Below, piece by piece: positions 1 through 6,193 of a stretch of DNA of 6,845 nt. The notes beneath the pieces are model-generated. The model had not been told where the DNA came from. It made no database searches and was given only the letters and a program-made list of their open reading frames with translations. A program made the translations under genes and the position numbers. The stretch is from DQTL01 sp964396505 (GTDB taxonomy: Bacteria; Bacteroidota; Bacteroidia; Flavobacteriales; Flavobacteriaceae): contig CAYNFJ010000111.1 of the NCBI GenBank assembly GCA_964396505.1, positions 1-6,845 on the forward strand, in the 5' to 3' direction. Each line of letters opens with the position of its first letter. Position 1 is the stretch's first letter.

Positions 1-2
1 AT

Positions 3-416
3 TCTAATGAAATATCTATTTTGAGTTCTAACTTTGCTATGGCAGGCGGAGCAGTAGGAAAGAATGGAAAAAATGGTATTTGGCCTAATGGCTGGTACTA
101 TACAATTCAACAAACAAGAGGTCATATTAGAAATGGCTTTTATACCAATACTAACGAACCTGGTATGGAGTATAGAGGGTTAAATTTTGGATTTAAATTA
201 CGCTTTGGCTCAGGTAGTGATATACCACTCAGAAATGGACATGCAATTCATCCGGATATGAATGCGAGTTTTGGTACAAATGGTTGTACTGGATTACAAT
301 CAAGTAATAAAAAATTAAATAATATTGCAATTTTTTTTAGTTTATATATGAAACATTATTTCTATTTAACAGAAAAGATTGATATAAGAAACAACCCAAA
401 TCATGGAAAAAAATAA
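3..416 (+). CDS. C-terminal part of a probable peptidoglycan-targeting toxin (L,D-peptidase-like domain), 5' truncated by window edge
   Basis: The frame is open to the left edge, so the gene begins outside the window. The TTG at 21 is not a convincing start, because codons 3-20 continue in frame as S-N-E-I-S-I. Counting from that TTG as residue 1, residues 73-92 contain G-H-A-I-H-P-D, then G-T-N-G-C-T-G-L, with His77 and Cys89 the likely catalytic pair. This His-Pro-Asp...Gly-Thr-x-Gly-Cys-x-Gly-Leu pattern resembles small L,D-transpeptidase/carboxypeptidase-type domains, including some found at the ends of polymorphic toxins and secretion-system effectors. The preceding Gly/Asn-rich stretch (about 9-24) looks like a linker. 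No signal peptide, Rhs/YD repeat or PAAR is visible in the retained part, so the delivery system is unknown. The stop overlaps the downstream lipoprotein start by 14 bases, which suggests coupled expression. The coding frame is clear; the toxin role is inferred. It could instead be a phage- or cell-wall-associated peptidase. Confidence 0.6.
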   Translation, partial: SNEISILSSNFAMAGGAVGKNGKNGIWPNGWYYTIQQTRGHIRNGFYTNTNEPGMEYRGLNFGFKLRFGSGSDIPLRNGHAIHPDMNASFGTNGCTGLQSSNKKLNNIAIFFSLYMKHYFYLTEKIDIRNNPNHGKK

Positions 417-1323
417 CATTATAAATTTTATCTTTCTATTGTTAATAGTATTTATATTCTCTTGTAAAAATAATAAAAAGAATACCTACAAAGCATTAGT
501 ACTTGATACAATTATAATAAAGGATAAATTTGTTGATGGAAAAGTAAAAGATACATTTTCAATCAATAATAATTTGAACACATTGGAAAAGAAAAATAAT
601 AATAATACTATAAAAAACAATACTGAAAAGACAAAAATTAATGATAAAGAAAATATTACAAAAGATGTTGATGATAAATGGAAATTAATAAATTTAAGTA
701 GTACCAATTGTGTAGATTCATTATTAAATGATGTAAATATTTTTAAACTTGATACTTACATTGTAGAAAGTGGTAAATTTATGACTTTGCTAAAAATTCA
801 TAATAAAAATATTGATAACCTATTTGATTATTTAATTAATGAAAGATATTTTGTTTTAAATAAAAATCACACCCAATATATGTTAGTTAATCCTATAACT
901 GAAAATACAATGGTAGGATACGTAAAAAGAGATATTAATAAATATGTACCTTGTAGCATAAAAGAAGTGTATTCAACAGGAAATTCCGGCGTTTATGATC
1001 AAAGTGTATATAATCGAGATTCAAATGTAAGAAATAAATATTTTACTTCTTCTTTTACTAATTTTATAACGGGTAAAGGAATAAAACTCGGAATGTTAGA
1101 ATCATTATTTAAGAAAAAATTTACCAATTGTCCATTTCTAAAAGTAAAAATAAATAATAATACAAATCTTTACATAATTGATGGTTTTGATAAAAAATAC
1201 TATAAAAAATATCATATAAATAACGAAGAAGCATTAGATTTTGAATCAGGGTTGTACTTTGCACGATATGCTTTTGTAAACGATAAACTGATTGAGTTTT
1301 CATTTGGCCTGCATTATCCGTAG
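403..1323 (+). CDS. AT-rich lipoprotein, candidate immunity protein for the upstream toxin domain
   Basis: I do not recognise a named family. The 306-residue product opens with a lipoprotein signal peptide: a hydrophobic core at about 6-19, then F-S-C with the lipidated Cys at 21. The +2 residue is Lys, and no acidic cluster follows the Cys, so there is no obvious surface-export signal and a periplasm-facing anchor is likely. Residues about 60-92 are an Asn/Lys-rich low-complexity linker. A folded domain follows (about 93-306) with Cys103, Cys184 and Cys243. The segment G-K-G-I-K-L-G-M-L-E-S-L-F (224-236) and the closing Y-F-A-R-Y-A-F-V-N-D-K-L-I-E-F-S (285-300) resemble the helix and final strand pair of small BamE/SmpA-like lipoprotein folds, a weak analogy. 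The ATG lies inside the end of the upstream gene (14-base overlap), so translation is probably coupled. Its position, compartment and unusually low GC fit an immunity protein against a cell-wall toxin; this is inference. Confidence 0.75.
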   Translation: MEKNNIINFIFLLLIVFIFSCKNNKKNTYKALVLDTIIIKDKFVDGKVKDTFSINNNLNTLEKKNNNNTIKNNTEKTKINDKENITKDVDDKWKLINLSSTNCVDSLLNDVNIFKLDTYIVESGKFMTLLKIHNKNIDNLFDYLINERYFVLNKNHTQYMLVNPITENTMVGYVKRDINKYVPCSIKEVYSTGNSGVYDQSVYNRDSNVRNKYFTSSFTNFITGKGIKLGMLESLFKKKFTNCPFLKVKINNNTNLYIIDGFDKKYYKKYHINNEEALDFESGLYFARYAFVNDKLIEFSFGLHYP

Positions 1324-1329
1324 TATAGA

Positions 1330-1358
1330 CCCCGCTACCGCTAGCTTGTAGCTAGTGG
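1330..1358. repeat. REP-like hairpin element, copy 1
   Basis: The 12-base foot CCCCGCTACCGC (1330-1341) runs into a 9-pair stem: 1338-1346 (CCGCTAGCT) against 1350-1358 (AGCTAGTGG), with a TGT loop and one G-T wobble at 1340/1356. The same foot and the same wobble recur in copy 2 with a different stem tip, so the conserved feature is the fold plus the foot. It starts 7 bases after the lipoprotein stop codon and could affect the 3' end of that mRNA. REP-like is a description of form; no associated transposase gene is in the window. Confidence 0.6.
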
Positions 1359-1394
1359 CACATAAGAGTAAATACAATACCTGTTATGTTATAA

Positions 1395-1437
1395 CCCCGA
1401 TGCCGCCCCCGCTACCGCACGATTGCGTCGTGTGGTA
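1395..1437. repeat. REP-like hairpin element, copy 2, with a degenerate extra foot
   Basis: The foot CCCCGCTACCGC at 1407-1418 matches copy 1 exactly. It is immediately preceded by a 10-of-12 match, CCCCGATGCCGC (1395-1406), so the foot is tandemly doubled here. A 10-pair stem is formed by 1413-1422 (TACCGCACGA) and 1428-1437 (TCGTGTGGTA), with loop TTGCG and a G-T wobble at 1417/1433, equivalent to the wobble in copy 1. There is no following T tract, so this is not a standard terminator. Confidence 0.6.
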
Positions 1438-1548
1438 CTACAAAAAAGAAAGAAAGCTACTTTAGAGACAGGCAGTTTTTAAGTAATACAAACTCCCGTT
1501 ACTACGCGATTATATCATACAACAAAACACAAATAAGCCATCGACCCC

Positions 1549-1625
1549 AAATCTTAAATCTTAAATCTTAAATCTTGAATCTTAAATCTTAAATCATGAA
1601 TTTCAAATCTTAAATCCCAAATCCT
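1549..1625. repeat. Tandem heptamer array, 11 units, consensus AAATCTT
   Basis: Eleven consecutive 7-base units are in register. Units 1-4, 6 and 9 are exactly AAATCTT; unit 5 is GAATCTT, unit 7 AAATCAT, unit 8 GAATTTC, unit 10 AAATCCC and unit 11 AAATCCT. The less perfect units sit at the right end, next to the helicase gene. The last unit shares one base with the helicase stop codon, so on the minus strand the array forms the start of the helicase 3' untranslated region. Arrays of this type are prone to slipped-strand changes in copy number. It is too short and regular to be CRISPR. Confidence 0.9.
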
Positions 1626-3403
1626 CACCCCTTTCTCTTTCTGCGTCCCCGGTGTCCTTCACCGCCTTTTGTGCGTTTTTTACCGGTATATTTTCCGGAA
1701 TCCTTGGATTTTTTGCGGTCTTTGGATCGTCCATTAAATCCGCTATTACTTCTGGAACGACCTCGGTCTTTTTTAGTAAAACTTCCTCGTTGTTTTTTCT
1801 CTTCTGAAATTTCAACCGATACGGCTCTACCGTTAAATTCAAAACCGTTGTTCAGGGTATTGATCAATTCTTGAGCATTCTCCTTGTCAATTTCGAAAAA
1901 AGAAAAATTTCCTAACAAATCAATTTTTCCTATTTCAATGGTGTTAGAATCCAGGGCTTCATTGATAATTCCCAACAATCTGGCGGGCGTTAAATTGTCT
2001 TTTTTACCAAGATTGATAAATAACCGCGTAAAATTGCCCTTGCGACCTCTTTTTCGTTCTGATTTTGATTCTTTTTCATCAATGTTTATGTCTTTTGCAT
2101 TTTTATAATAGGACAAGAAACGATTGAACTCGGCAGATACAAAATGTTTGATCAAGTCTTCGCGGGACAAATCGGATAACATTTCATATATATTGGGTAA
2201 AAAGGGTTCTATCTGTTGGTGATTGACTTGTATCTTATCAATTTTATCAACCAAGGTAAAGAGTTGTGCTTCACAAATCTGTTCACCACTGGGAATCAAT
2301 TCTCTGGTGAATTTTATACCGGAAAATTTTTCTATATCTCTTATTTTTCGGGTTTCTCTGGAATGGACTATGACAATTGAAATACCTGTTTTACCGGCTC
2401 TTCCGGTACGTCCGCTACGGTGGGTGTATATCTCCGGATCATCGGGTAAATTATAATTGATGACATGGGTTAAATCATTGACATCGATACCTCGGGCTGC
2501 TACATCGGTCGCTACTAATATTTGCAGATGACGATTTCTAAAACGTCCCATTACATCATCTCTTTGGTTTTGAGATAAATCACCGTTTAAGGCATCGGCA
2601 TTGTAACCTGCTTGTGTTAATTTATTGGCAATATCATTGGTCTCTCGTCGGGTACGACAAAAAACAATGCTGTAAATACTAGGATTCACATCGATGATTC
2701 GCTTAAGTGCTTCAAACCGGTTTCGGGCCGAAGTCATATAGAGTACGTGGGAAACGTTTTTAGTGCCAACATTCATTTTAGCTACTTTGATTTCCAAAGG
2801 GTTTTGCATATACTTTTTGGTAATACGCGCCATTTCATTGGACATCGTGGCTGAGAAGAGCAGGGTTTGTTTCTGATCGGGGGTTTGACCTAGAATAGCA
2901 TCCAAATCATCTTTAAATCCCATAGTGAGCATTTCGTCTGCTTCGTCTAATACGACTCGTTGTACTTGATTGAGAATTAGTTTGCGTCTATTGATTAAAT
3001 CTTTGGCTCTACCGGGAGTGGCTACAACTATTTGTGCGCCTTTTCGCAAAGATTTTATTTGATTTTCAATGTTGCTACCACCATAGACGGCCAAAATATT
3101 GATTCCTTTGAGGTGTTTTGCATATTCGTTTAAATCTCGAGTGATTTGCAGGCAAAGTTCTCTAGTAGGCGCCAGTACCAAAGTTTGCGTGTTTTTATCG
3201 GCAACATCGGTTAAATGGAGTGCAGGCAAACCAAAAGCAGCGGTTTTTCCGGTGCCGGTTTGTGCAAAAGCAATGATATCTTGGTTCGATTCTAAAAGTT
3301 GAGGAATGGCTTTGTCTTGGATAGGGGTTGGATTGATAAATCCGAGGTCGCTTATGGCATCTAATAGCTCTTTCTTAAGACCTGTTTCAAAAAATGTATT
3401 CAT
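1625..3403 (-). CDS. deaD: DEAD-box ATP-dependent RNA helicase with DbpA-type RNA-binding domain (DeaD/CsdA-like)
   Basis: This cytoplasmic RNA helicase probably unwinds structured RNA in ribosome assembly and mRNA turnover, often important in the cold. All core motifs are present in the 592-residue protein: Q motif with Gln29 (P-T-P-I-Q), motif I A-Q-T-G-T-G-K-T (47-54), Ia P-T-R-E-L (79-83), Ib T-P-G-R (129-132), II D-E-A-D (153-156), III S-A-T (184-186) and VI H-R-S-G-R-T-G-R (328-335). Residues about 458-532 match the RRM-like DbpA domain (starts F-T-R-L-F-I-N-L-G). The last 55 residues are a Lys/Arg/Gly/Ser-rich basic tail, a usual auxiliary RNA-binding extension. The domain order and length resemble E. 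coli DeaD rather than the shorter RhlE, which lacks a DbpA domain. The start is well placed because the Q-motif region begins directly after the Met. It is separated from serC by a terminator and probably has its own promoter. The family is certain; the exact symbol is less so. Confidence 0.95.
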   Translation of the reverse strand: MNTFFETGLKKELLDAISDLGFINPTPIQDKAIPQLLESNQDIIAFAQTGTGKTAAFGLPALHLTDVADKNTQTLVLAPTRELCLQITRDLNEYAKHLKGINILAVYGGSNIENQIKSLRKGAQIVVATPGRAKDLINRRKLILNQVQRVVLDEADEMLTMGFKDDLDAILGQTPDQKQTLLFSATMSNEMARITKKYMQNPLEIKVAKMNVGTKNVSHVLYMTSARNRFEALKRIIDVNPSIYSIVFCRTRRETNDIANKLTQAGYNADALNGDLSQNQRDDVMGRFRNRHLQILVATDVAARGIDVNDLTHVINYNLPDDPEIYTHRSGRTGRAGKTGISIVIVHSRETRKIRDIEKFSGIKFTRELIPSGEQICEAQLFTLVDKIDKIQVNHQQIEPFLPNIYEMLSDLSREDLIKHFVSAEFNRFLSYYKNAKDINIDEKESKSERKRGRKGNFTRLFINLGKKDNLTPARLLGIINEALDSNTIEIGKIDLLGNFSFFEIDKENAQELINTLNNGFEFNGRAVSVEISEEKKQRGSFTKKDRGRSRSNSGFNGRSKDRKKSKDSGKYTGKKRTKGGEGHRGRRKRKG

Positions 3404-3425
3404 GTATGTGTTTAATAATTGGGGG

Positions 3426-3433
3426 CAAAGGTG
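3426..3433 (-). promoter_or_regulatory. Candidate -7 promoter element for the helicase gene
   Basis: On the minus strand this reads CACCTTTG, matching seven of eight positions of the Bacteroidota -7 element TAnnTTTG and followed by GCCCCC. It lies 22 bases before the start codon, a plausible short leader. I see no good -33 TTG at the expected distance. A separate promoter fits the terminator that isolates this gene from serC. Confidence 0.4.
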
Positions 3434-3478
3434 AGCTAATTATTTGGATATTAATAGCTTTATGGTAGTTTATTTACT

Positions 3479-3517
3479 AAAAAAGAGAAAAAGGATTGAA
3501 TTACAATCCTTTTTCTC
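3479..3517 (-). terminator. Rho-independent terminator downstream of serC
   Basis: A perfect 14-pair stem is formed by 3485-3498 (GAGAAAAAGGATTG) and 3504-3517 (CAATCCTTTTTCTC) with a 5-base loop. Read in the serC direction (minus strand), the stem is followed by six T residues, the complement of the A run at 3479-3484. This is a textbook intrinsic terminator, 26 bases past the serC stop, and it shows that serC and the helicase are separate transcription units. The opposite orientation has no comparable T run. Confidence 0.9.
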
Positions 3518-3543
3518 CTATAATGTTGTATAAATGAATGCCT

Positions 3544-4602
3544 TTACAAAGCTTTCATCACATCAACCAATACTTGCACACTTTCTATGGGCATTGCATT
3601 GTAGATACTGGCTCTATAACCTCCTACTGAACGATGTCCGTTAATGGCATGAATACCGGCATCTTTTGCCAATTGGTCAAAACGTTCTTTTTTACCGGCA
3701 TCGGTTAGGTTAAAAGTAACATTCATCAAGGAACGGTCTGCTTTATCGGCATAGCCTACAAAATTAGGATTGCGGTCTATTTCATCGTAAAGCAGTTTGG
3801 CTTTGGCTTCATTCATCTTTTCAATAGCTTCCAAACCTCCTAGATCTTTTAACCATTGCAGGTATAGCATTGAAACATAAATAGAAAAGACAGCAGGCGT
3901 ATTGAACATACTTCCTTTATCCGATTGTACTTGGTAGTTCATCATAGAAGGAATCGTACGTCCGGATTGTCCAATCAATGATTTTTTGACAATAACTAAG
4001 GTGGTTCCCGAAGCACCAATATTTTTTTGCGCACCGGCGTAAATCAAGTCAAATTTGGAAAAATCCAATTTTTTACTGAAAATATCAGAGCTCATATCGG
4101 CTACCAAGGGCATATTGGTTTCCGGATAGGCTTTGTATTGTGTTCCGTAAATGGTATTATTGCTGGTAATATGAAGGTAATCCAAGGCCGATGGAATGGA
4201 AACATTTTTTGGGATGGATTTATAGCCTTGTTCTTTAGATGAAGCCAAAACCGCTACTTCTCCAAAAATTTTAGTTTCCTTTATGGCTTTACTACTCCAT
4301 GTACCGGTATCTATAAAACCGGCTTTTCCATCTTTGGGAAGTAGGTTGTAAGCAGTCATAATAAACTGGGTACTGGCACCCCCGTGTTGAAACAGTACAT
4401 CGTATTCGTCTGGACTCAAATTGGCAATGTCCAATACCAATTCTTTGGCTTTATTAATGACCGCTGTAAAATCAGCACTTCGATGCGAAATTTCAATAAG
4501 AGAAAGATCTAGATTATTAAAATTAAGAACAGCCTCTGCGGCTTGTTTAATGACCGAATCCGGTAATATAGAAGGCCCTGCGCTAAAATTATGTTTTTTC
4601 AT
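3544..4602 (-). CDS. serC: Phosphoserine aminotransferase
   Basis: This cytoplasmic PLP-dependent enzyme converts 3-phosphohydroxypyruvate and glutamate to phosphoserine and 2-oxoglutarate in serine biosynthesis; the family also acts on the phosphohydroxythreonine step of the DXP-dependent pyridoxal phosphate pathway. From the ATG at 4602 the protein has 352 residues, near the usual family length. Diagnostic segments are N-F-S-A-G-P-S-I-L-P near the start, G-G-A-S-T-Q-F (74-80), the PLP lysine Lys193 in G-A-Q-K-N-I-G, N-T-P-A-V-F (234-239) and the C-terminal G-H-R-S-V-G-G-Y-R-A-S (322-332). An in-frame ATG at 4635 would add eleven residues (M-P-N-L-Y-T-Q-I-T-N-I), but the family begins almost exactly at the later Met, and the candidate promoter overlaps the upstream ATG, so 4602 is preferred. 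No serA is adjacent; the gene is followed by its own terminator and divergent from the C69 peptidase gene. Confidence 0.96.
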   Translation of the reverse strand: MKKHNFSAGPSILPDSVIKQAAEAVLNFNNLDLSLIEISHRSADFTAVINKAKELVLDIANLSPDEYDVLFQHGGASTQFIMTAYNLLPKDGKAGFIDTGTWSSKAIKETKIFGEVAVLASSKEQGYKSIPKNVSIPSALDYLHITSNNTIYGTQYKAYPETNMPLVADMSSDIFSKKLDFSKFDLIYAGAQKNIGASGTTLVIVKKSLIGQSGRTIPSMMNYQVQSDKGSMFNTPAVFSIYVSMLYLQWLKDLGGLEAIEKMNEAKAKLLYDEIDRNPNFVGYADKADRSLMNVTFNLTDAGKKERFDQLAKDAGIHAINGHRSVGGYRASIYNAMPIESVQVLVDVMKAL

Positions 4603-4623
4603 GATATTTGTAATTTGAGTGTA

Positions 4624-4631
4624 CAAATTTG
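4624..4631 (-). promoter_or_regulatory. Candidate promoter for serC
   Basis: On the minus strand this reads CAAATTTG, a seven-of-eight match to the Bacteroidota -7 element TAnnTTTG, with a TTG about 21 bases upstream that could serve as the -33 element. It lies 21 bases before the preferred serC start. Transcription from here would begin downstream of the ATG at 4635, which supports the shorter protein. Confidence 0.4.
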
Positions 4632-4705
4632 GCATTTTTTTTGTTAATTATTCAATAAATCTTGAATTATTTATAAGAAAAATACAAGGTGTAAAAGTAA
4701 AATAC

Positions 4706-4713
4706 TATATTTG
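4706..4713 (+). promoter_or_regulatory. Bacteroidota -7 promoter element for the C69 peptidase gene
   Basis: TATATTTG is a perfect match to TAnnTTTG and sits 20 bases before the ATG at 4734. The -33 region has no obvious TTTG. Together with the serC promoter candidate on the other strand it makes 4603-4733 a divergent promoter region. Confidence 0.55.
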
Positions 4714-4733
4714 CTCAACCAAGATAAATAATT

Positions 4734-6191
4734 ATGAAACTATTTTATTACAAAGCCTATTTATTATCAATACTTTTTGTAAATAGTTTTTTTACAATGG
4801 CACAGCAATCAGACTCTTATAACTGTTTTTCAATTGCTGTAGGAAAGTCGGCGAGTATAGACGGTTCTGTCTTTTTGGCTCATAATGAGGACGATGGAGG
4901 AGATCGTGTGGTGAATTGGTACAAAGTTCCTCATCAAACTAATTTAAACCCTCAAGATTCTATCCGGCTTAAAAATGGCTATAAAATACCGCAAGCCAAA
5001 GAAACCTATGCTTATTTTTGGATTGAAATACCGGAATTGGAATTTTCAGATTCGTATATGAATGAATATGGCGTGACCATTACCTCCGATGCTTGTAAAT
5101 CCAGAGAAGATAAACCGGAACTCGAGCAAGGTGGTATAGGTTATTGGTTGCGTAGATTGATGATAGAACGCTCCATCAGTGCGAAAGAAGCGGTTAGCTT
5201 GGCGGGGAGGTTGATTGAACAAATAGGTTATAATTCTTCCGGGCGTACTTATATGATTTCTGATCCGTATGAAACATGGATGTTATCGGTAGTCTATGGA
5301 AAGCATTGGGTGGCGCAACGGGTTCCCGATAATGAGGTGGCGATTATTCCTAATTATTATACGATTGGTGAAATAAATTTGAATGACAGGTTACATTATC
5401 TAGCTTCTCCCGATATAATAGATTATGCCATTAAACGAGGATGGTATAATCCTCAAACAGACGGTGCATTTAATTTTAGAAAAGTCTATAGTGATCCTGA
5501 TAATTTGAATGCGTTAGCGAATAAAGCGCGGCATTGGATTAGCATTAATGCACTTTCTAAAAATATATATACTGTTGAAGATGAGATGCCATTTTCATTT
5601 ATCCCTAAGAAGAAAATTACCTTACAAGATCTTTTTATGGTATTGCGAAATCATTATGAAGGAACCGATTACGATCTTACCGATTCTTATAAATTAGGAA
5701 ACCCGCACCACCAAAAAACCATGTCTATTTGTTCCGATTCTAACCAATATGCTTTTGTAGCTCAATTACGTGACTGGATGTCTGTAGAGTTAGGTGCTGT
5801 GATGTGGTATGCCCCTATAAAACCTTGCGTAGAGCCCTTTGTCCCTATTTATAACGGGATGAATACAATACCTAAGAATTTTAACACAACGACTAATGGA
5901 GAGGCTTTGGCATTGCACTTTGATGGAAAAAAAGACTTTATCCGTTTTCCTTTTCACAATCATATAGTATTTTACAAAAAGGCTAAGATAATTAATATTA
6001 ATTACGGAAAGTATATTATAGATCAGAAAAAATATATTTCAAAATTTGAGAAGTCTCTGTTAAAAGATCAGGAGAAATTTGAAAATAAAATGCAGGATTT
6101 ATTGATTGATAATCATGTAGAAGCTATCAAAAAAATAACGGAATATTCGACTAAAAAAATTGAATATATTTTAGATAAAGCCAATGAATAG
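4734..6191 (+). CDS. Secreted C69-family (PepD-type) Ntn-hydrolase peptidase
   Basis: The 485-residue protein begins with a signal peptide: Lys residues, a hydrophobic core at about 8-21 and a likely cleavage near M-A-Q-Q (22-25). The C69 signature follows: Cys31 as the expected N-terminal nucleophile in Y-N-C-F-S-I-A-V-G-K, then S-I-D-G-S (41-45) and H-N-E-D-D (50-54). Other family-like segments are M-N-E-Y-G-V-T-I-T-S-D (109-119), G-G-I-G-Y-W-L-R-R (133-141) and S-S-G-R-T-Y (168-173). Characterised C69 enzymes are dipeptidases, so export implies hydrolysis of dipeptides or amide substrates in the periplasm or outside; the true substrate cannot be read from sequence. If the signal peptide is cut near residue 23, about seven residues still precede Cys31, so further processing would be needed to free the nucleophile. 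The tail (about 425-485) is Lys/Glu-rich and helical in character. It is divergent from serC and ends two bases from the converging rmuC. Confidence 0.88.
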   Translation: MKLFYYKAYLLSILFVNSFFTMAQQSDSYNCFSIAVGKSASIDGSVFLAHNEDDGGDRVVNWYKVPHQTNLNPQDSIRLKNGYKIPQAKETYAYFWIEIPELEFSDSYMNEYGVTITSDACKSREDKPELEQGGIGYWLRRLMIERSISAKEAVSLAGRLIEQIGYNSSGRTYMISDPYETWMLSVVYGKHWVAQRVPDNEVAIIPNYYTIGEINLNDRLHYLASPDIIDYAIKRGWYNPQTDGAFNFRKVYSDPDNLNALANKARHWISINALSKNIYTVEDEMPFSFIPKKKITLQDLFMVLRNHYEGTDYDLTDSYKLGNPHHQKTMSICSDSNQYAFVAQLRDWMSVELGAVMWYAPIKPCVEPFVPIYNGMNTIPKNFNTTTNGEALALHFDGKKDFIRFPFHNHIVFYKKAKIININYGKYIIDQKKYISKFEKSLLKDQEKFENKMQDLLIDNHVEAIKKITEYSTKKIEYILDKANE

Positions 6192-6193
6192 AT

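Larger units (their letters stand above)
1324..1548. other. Gene-free junction between accessory cassette and housekeeping genes
   Basis: No convincing coding frame is visible on either strand. The first half (1330-1437) is locally GC-rich and contains two hairpins sharing a 12-base foot, annotated separately. The second half (about 1440-1548) is unstructured A-rich sequence in which I see nothing further. Neither hairpin is followed by a T tract, so no canonical intrinsic terminator for the lipoprotein gene is evident. Confidence 0.6.

Noticed and set aside
486..1303. Minus-strand open frames opposite the lipoprotein gene (486-707, 1121-1303)
   Set aside because: Their Phe/Leu/Ser-rich content is the complement of an Asn/Lys-rich coding sequence. 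No independent start context or domain is seen.
1338..1358. First hairpin as an intrinsic terminator of the lipoprotein gene
   Set aside because: The stem is good, but no T tract follows on either strand, and the element recurs nearby with a conserved foot, which fits a repeat better.
1549..1625. CRISPR-like array
   Set aside because: The units are 7 bases with no spacers, a simple tandem repeat.
1603..1842. Minus-strand frame of 79 codons overlapping the helicase 3' end
   Set aside because: It is an out-of-frame reading of the helicase tail that runs into the heptamer array; no family resemblance.
1671..2456. Plus-strand open frames opposite the helicase gene (1671-1874, 1884-2108, 2223-2456)
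   Set aside because: They lie fully inside a well-supported DEAD-box helicase on the other strand, have no recognisable domains, and are antisense shadows of conserved codons.
4027..4618. Plus-strand open frames opposite serC (4027-4242, 4421-4618)
   Set aside because: They are antisense to conserved aminotransferase codons, with no domain or promoter support.
4603..4635. Longer serC start at 4635
   Set aside because: The eleven extra residues are not part of the family, and a promoter candidate sits at this place.
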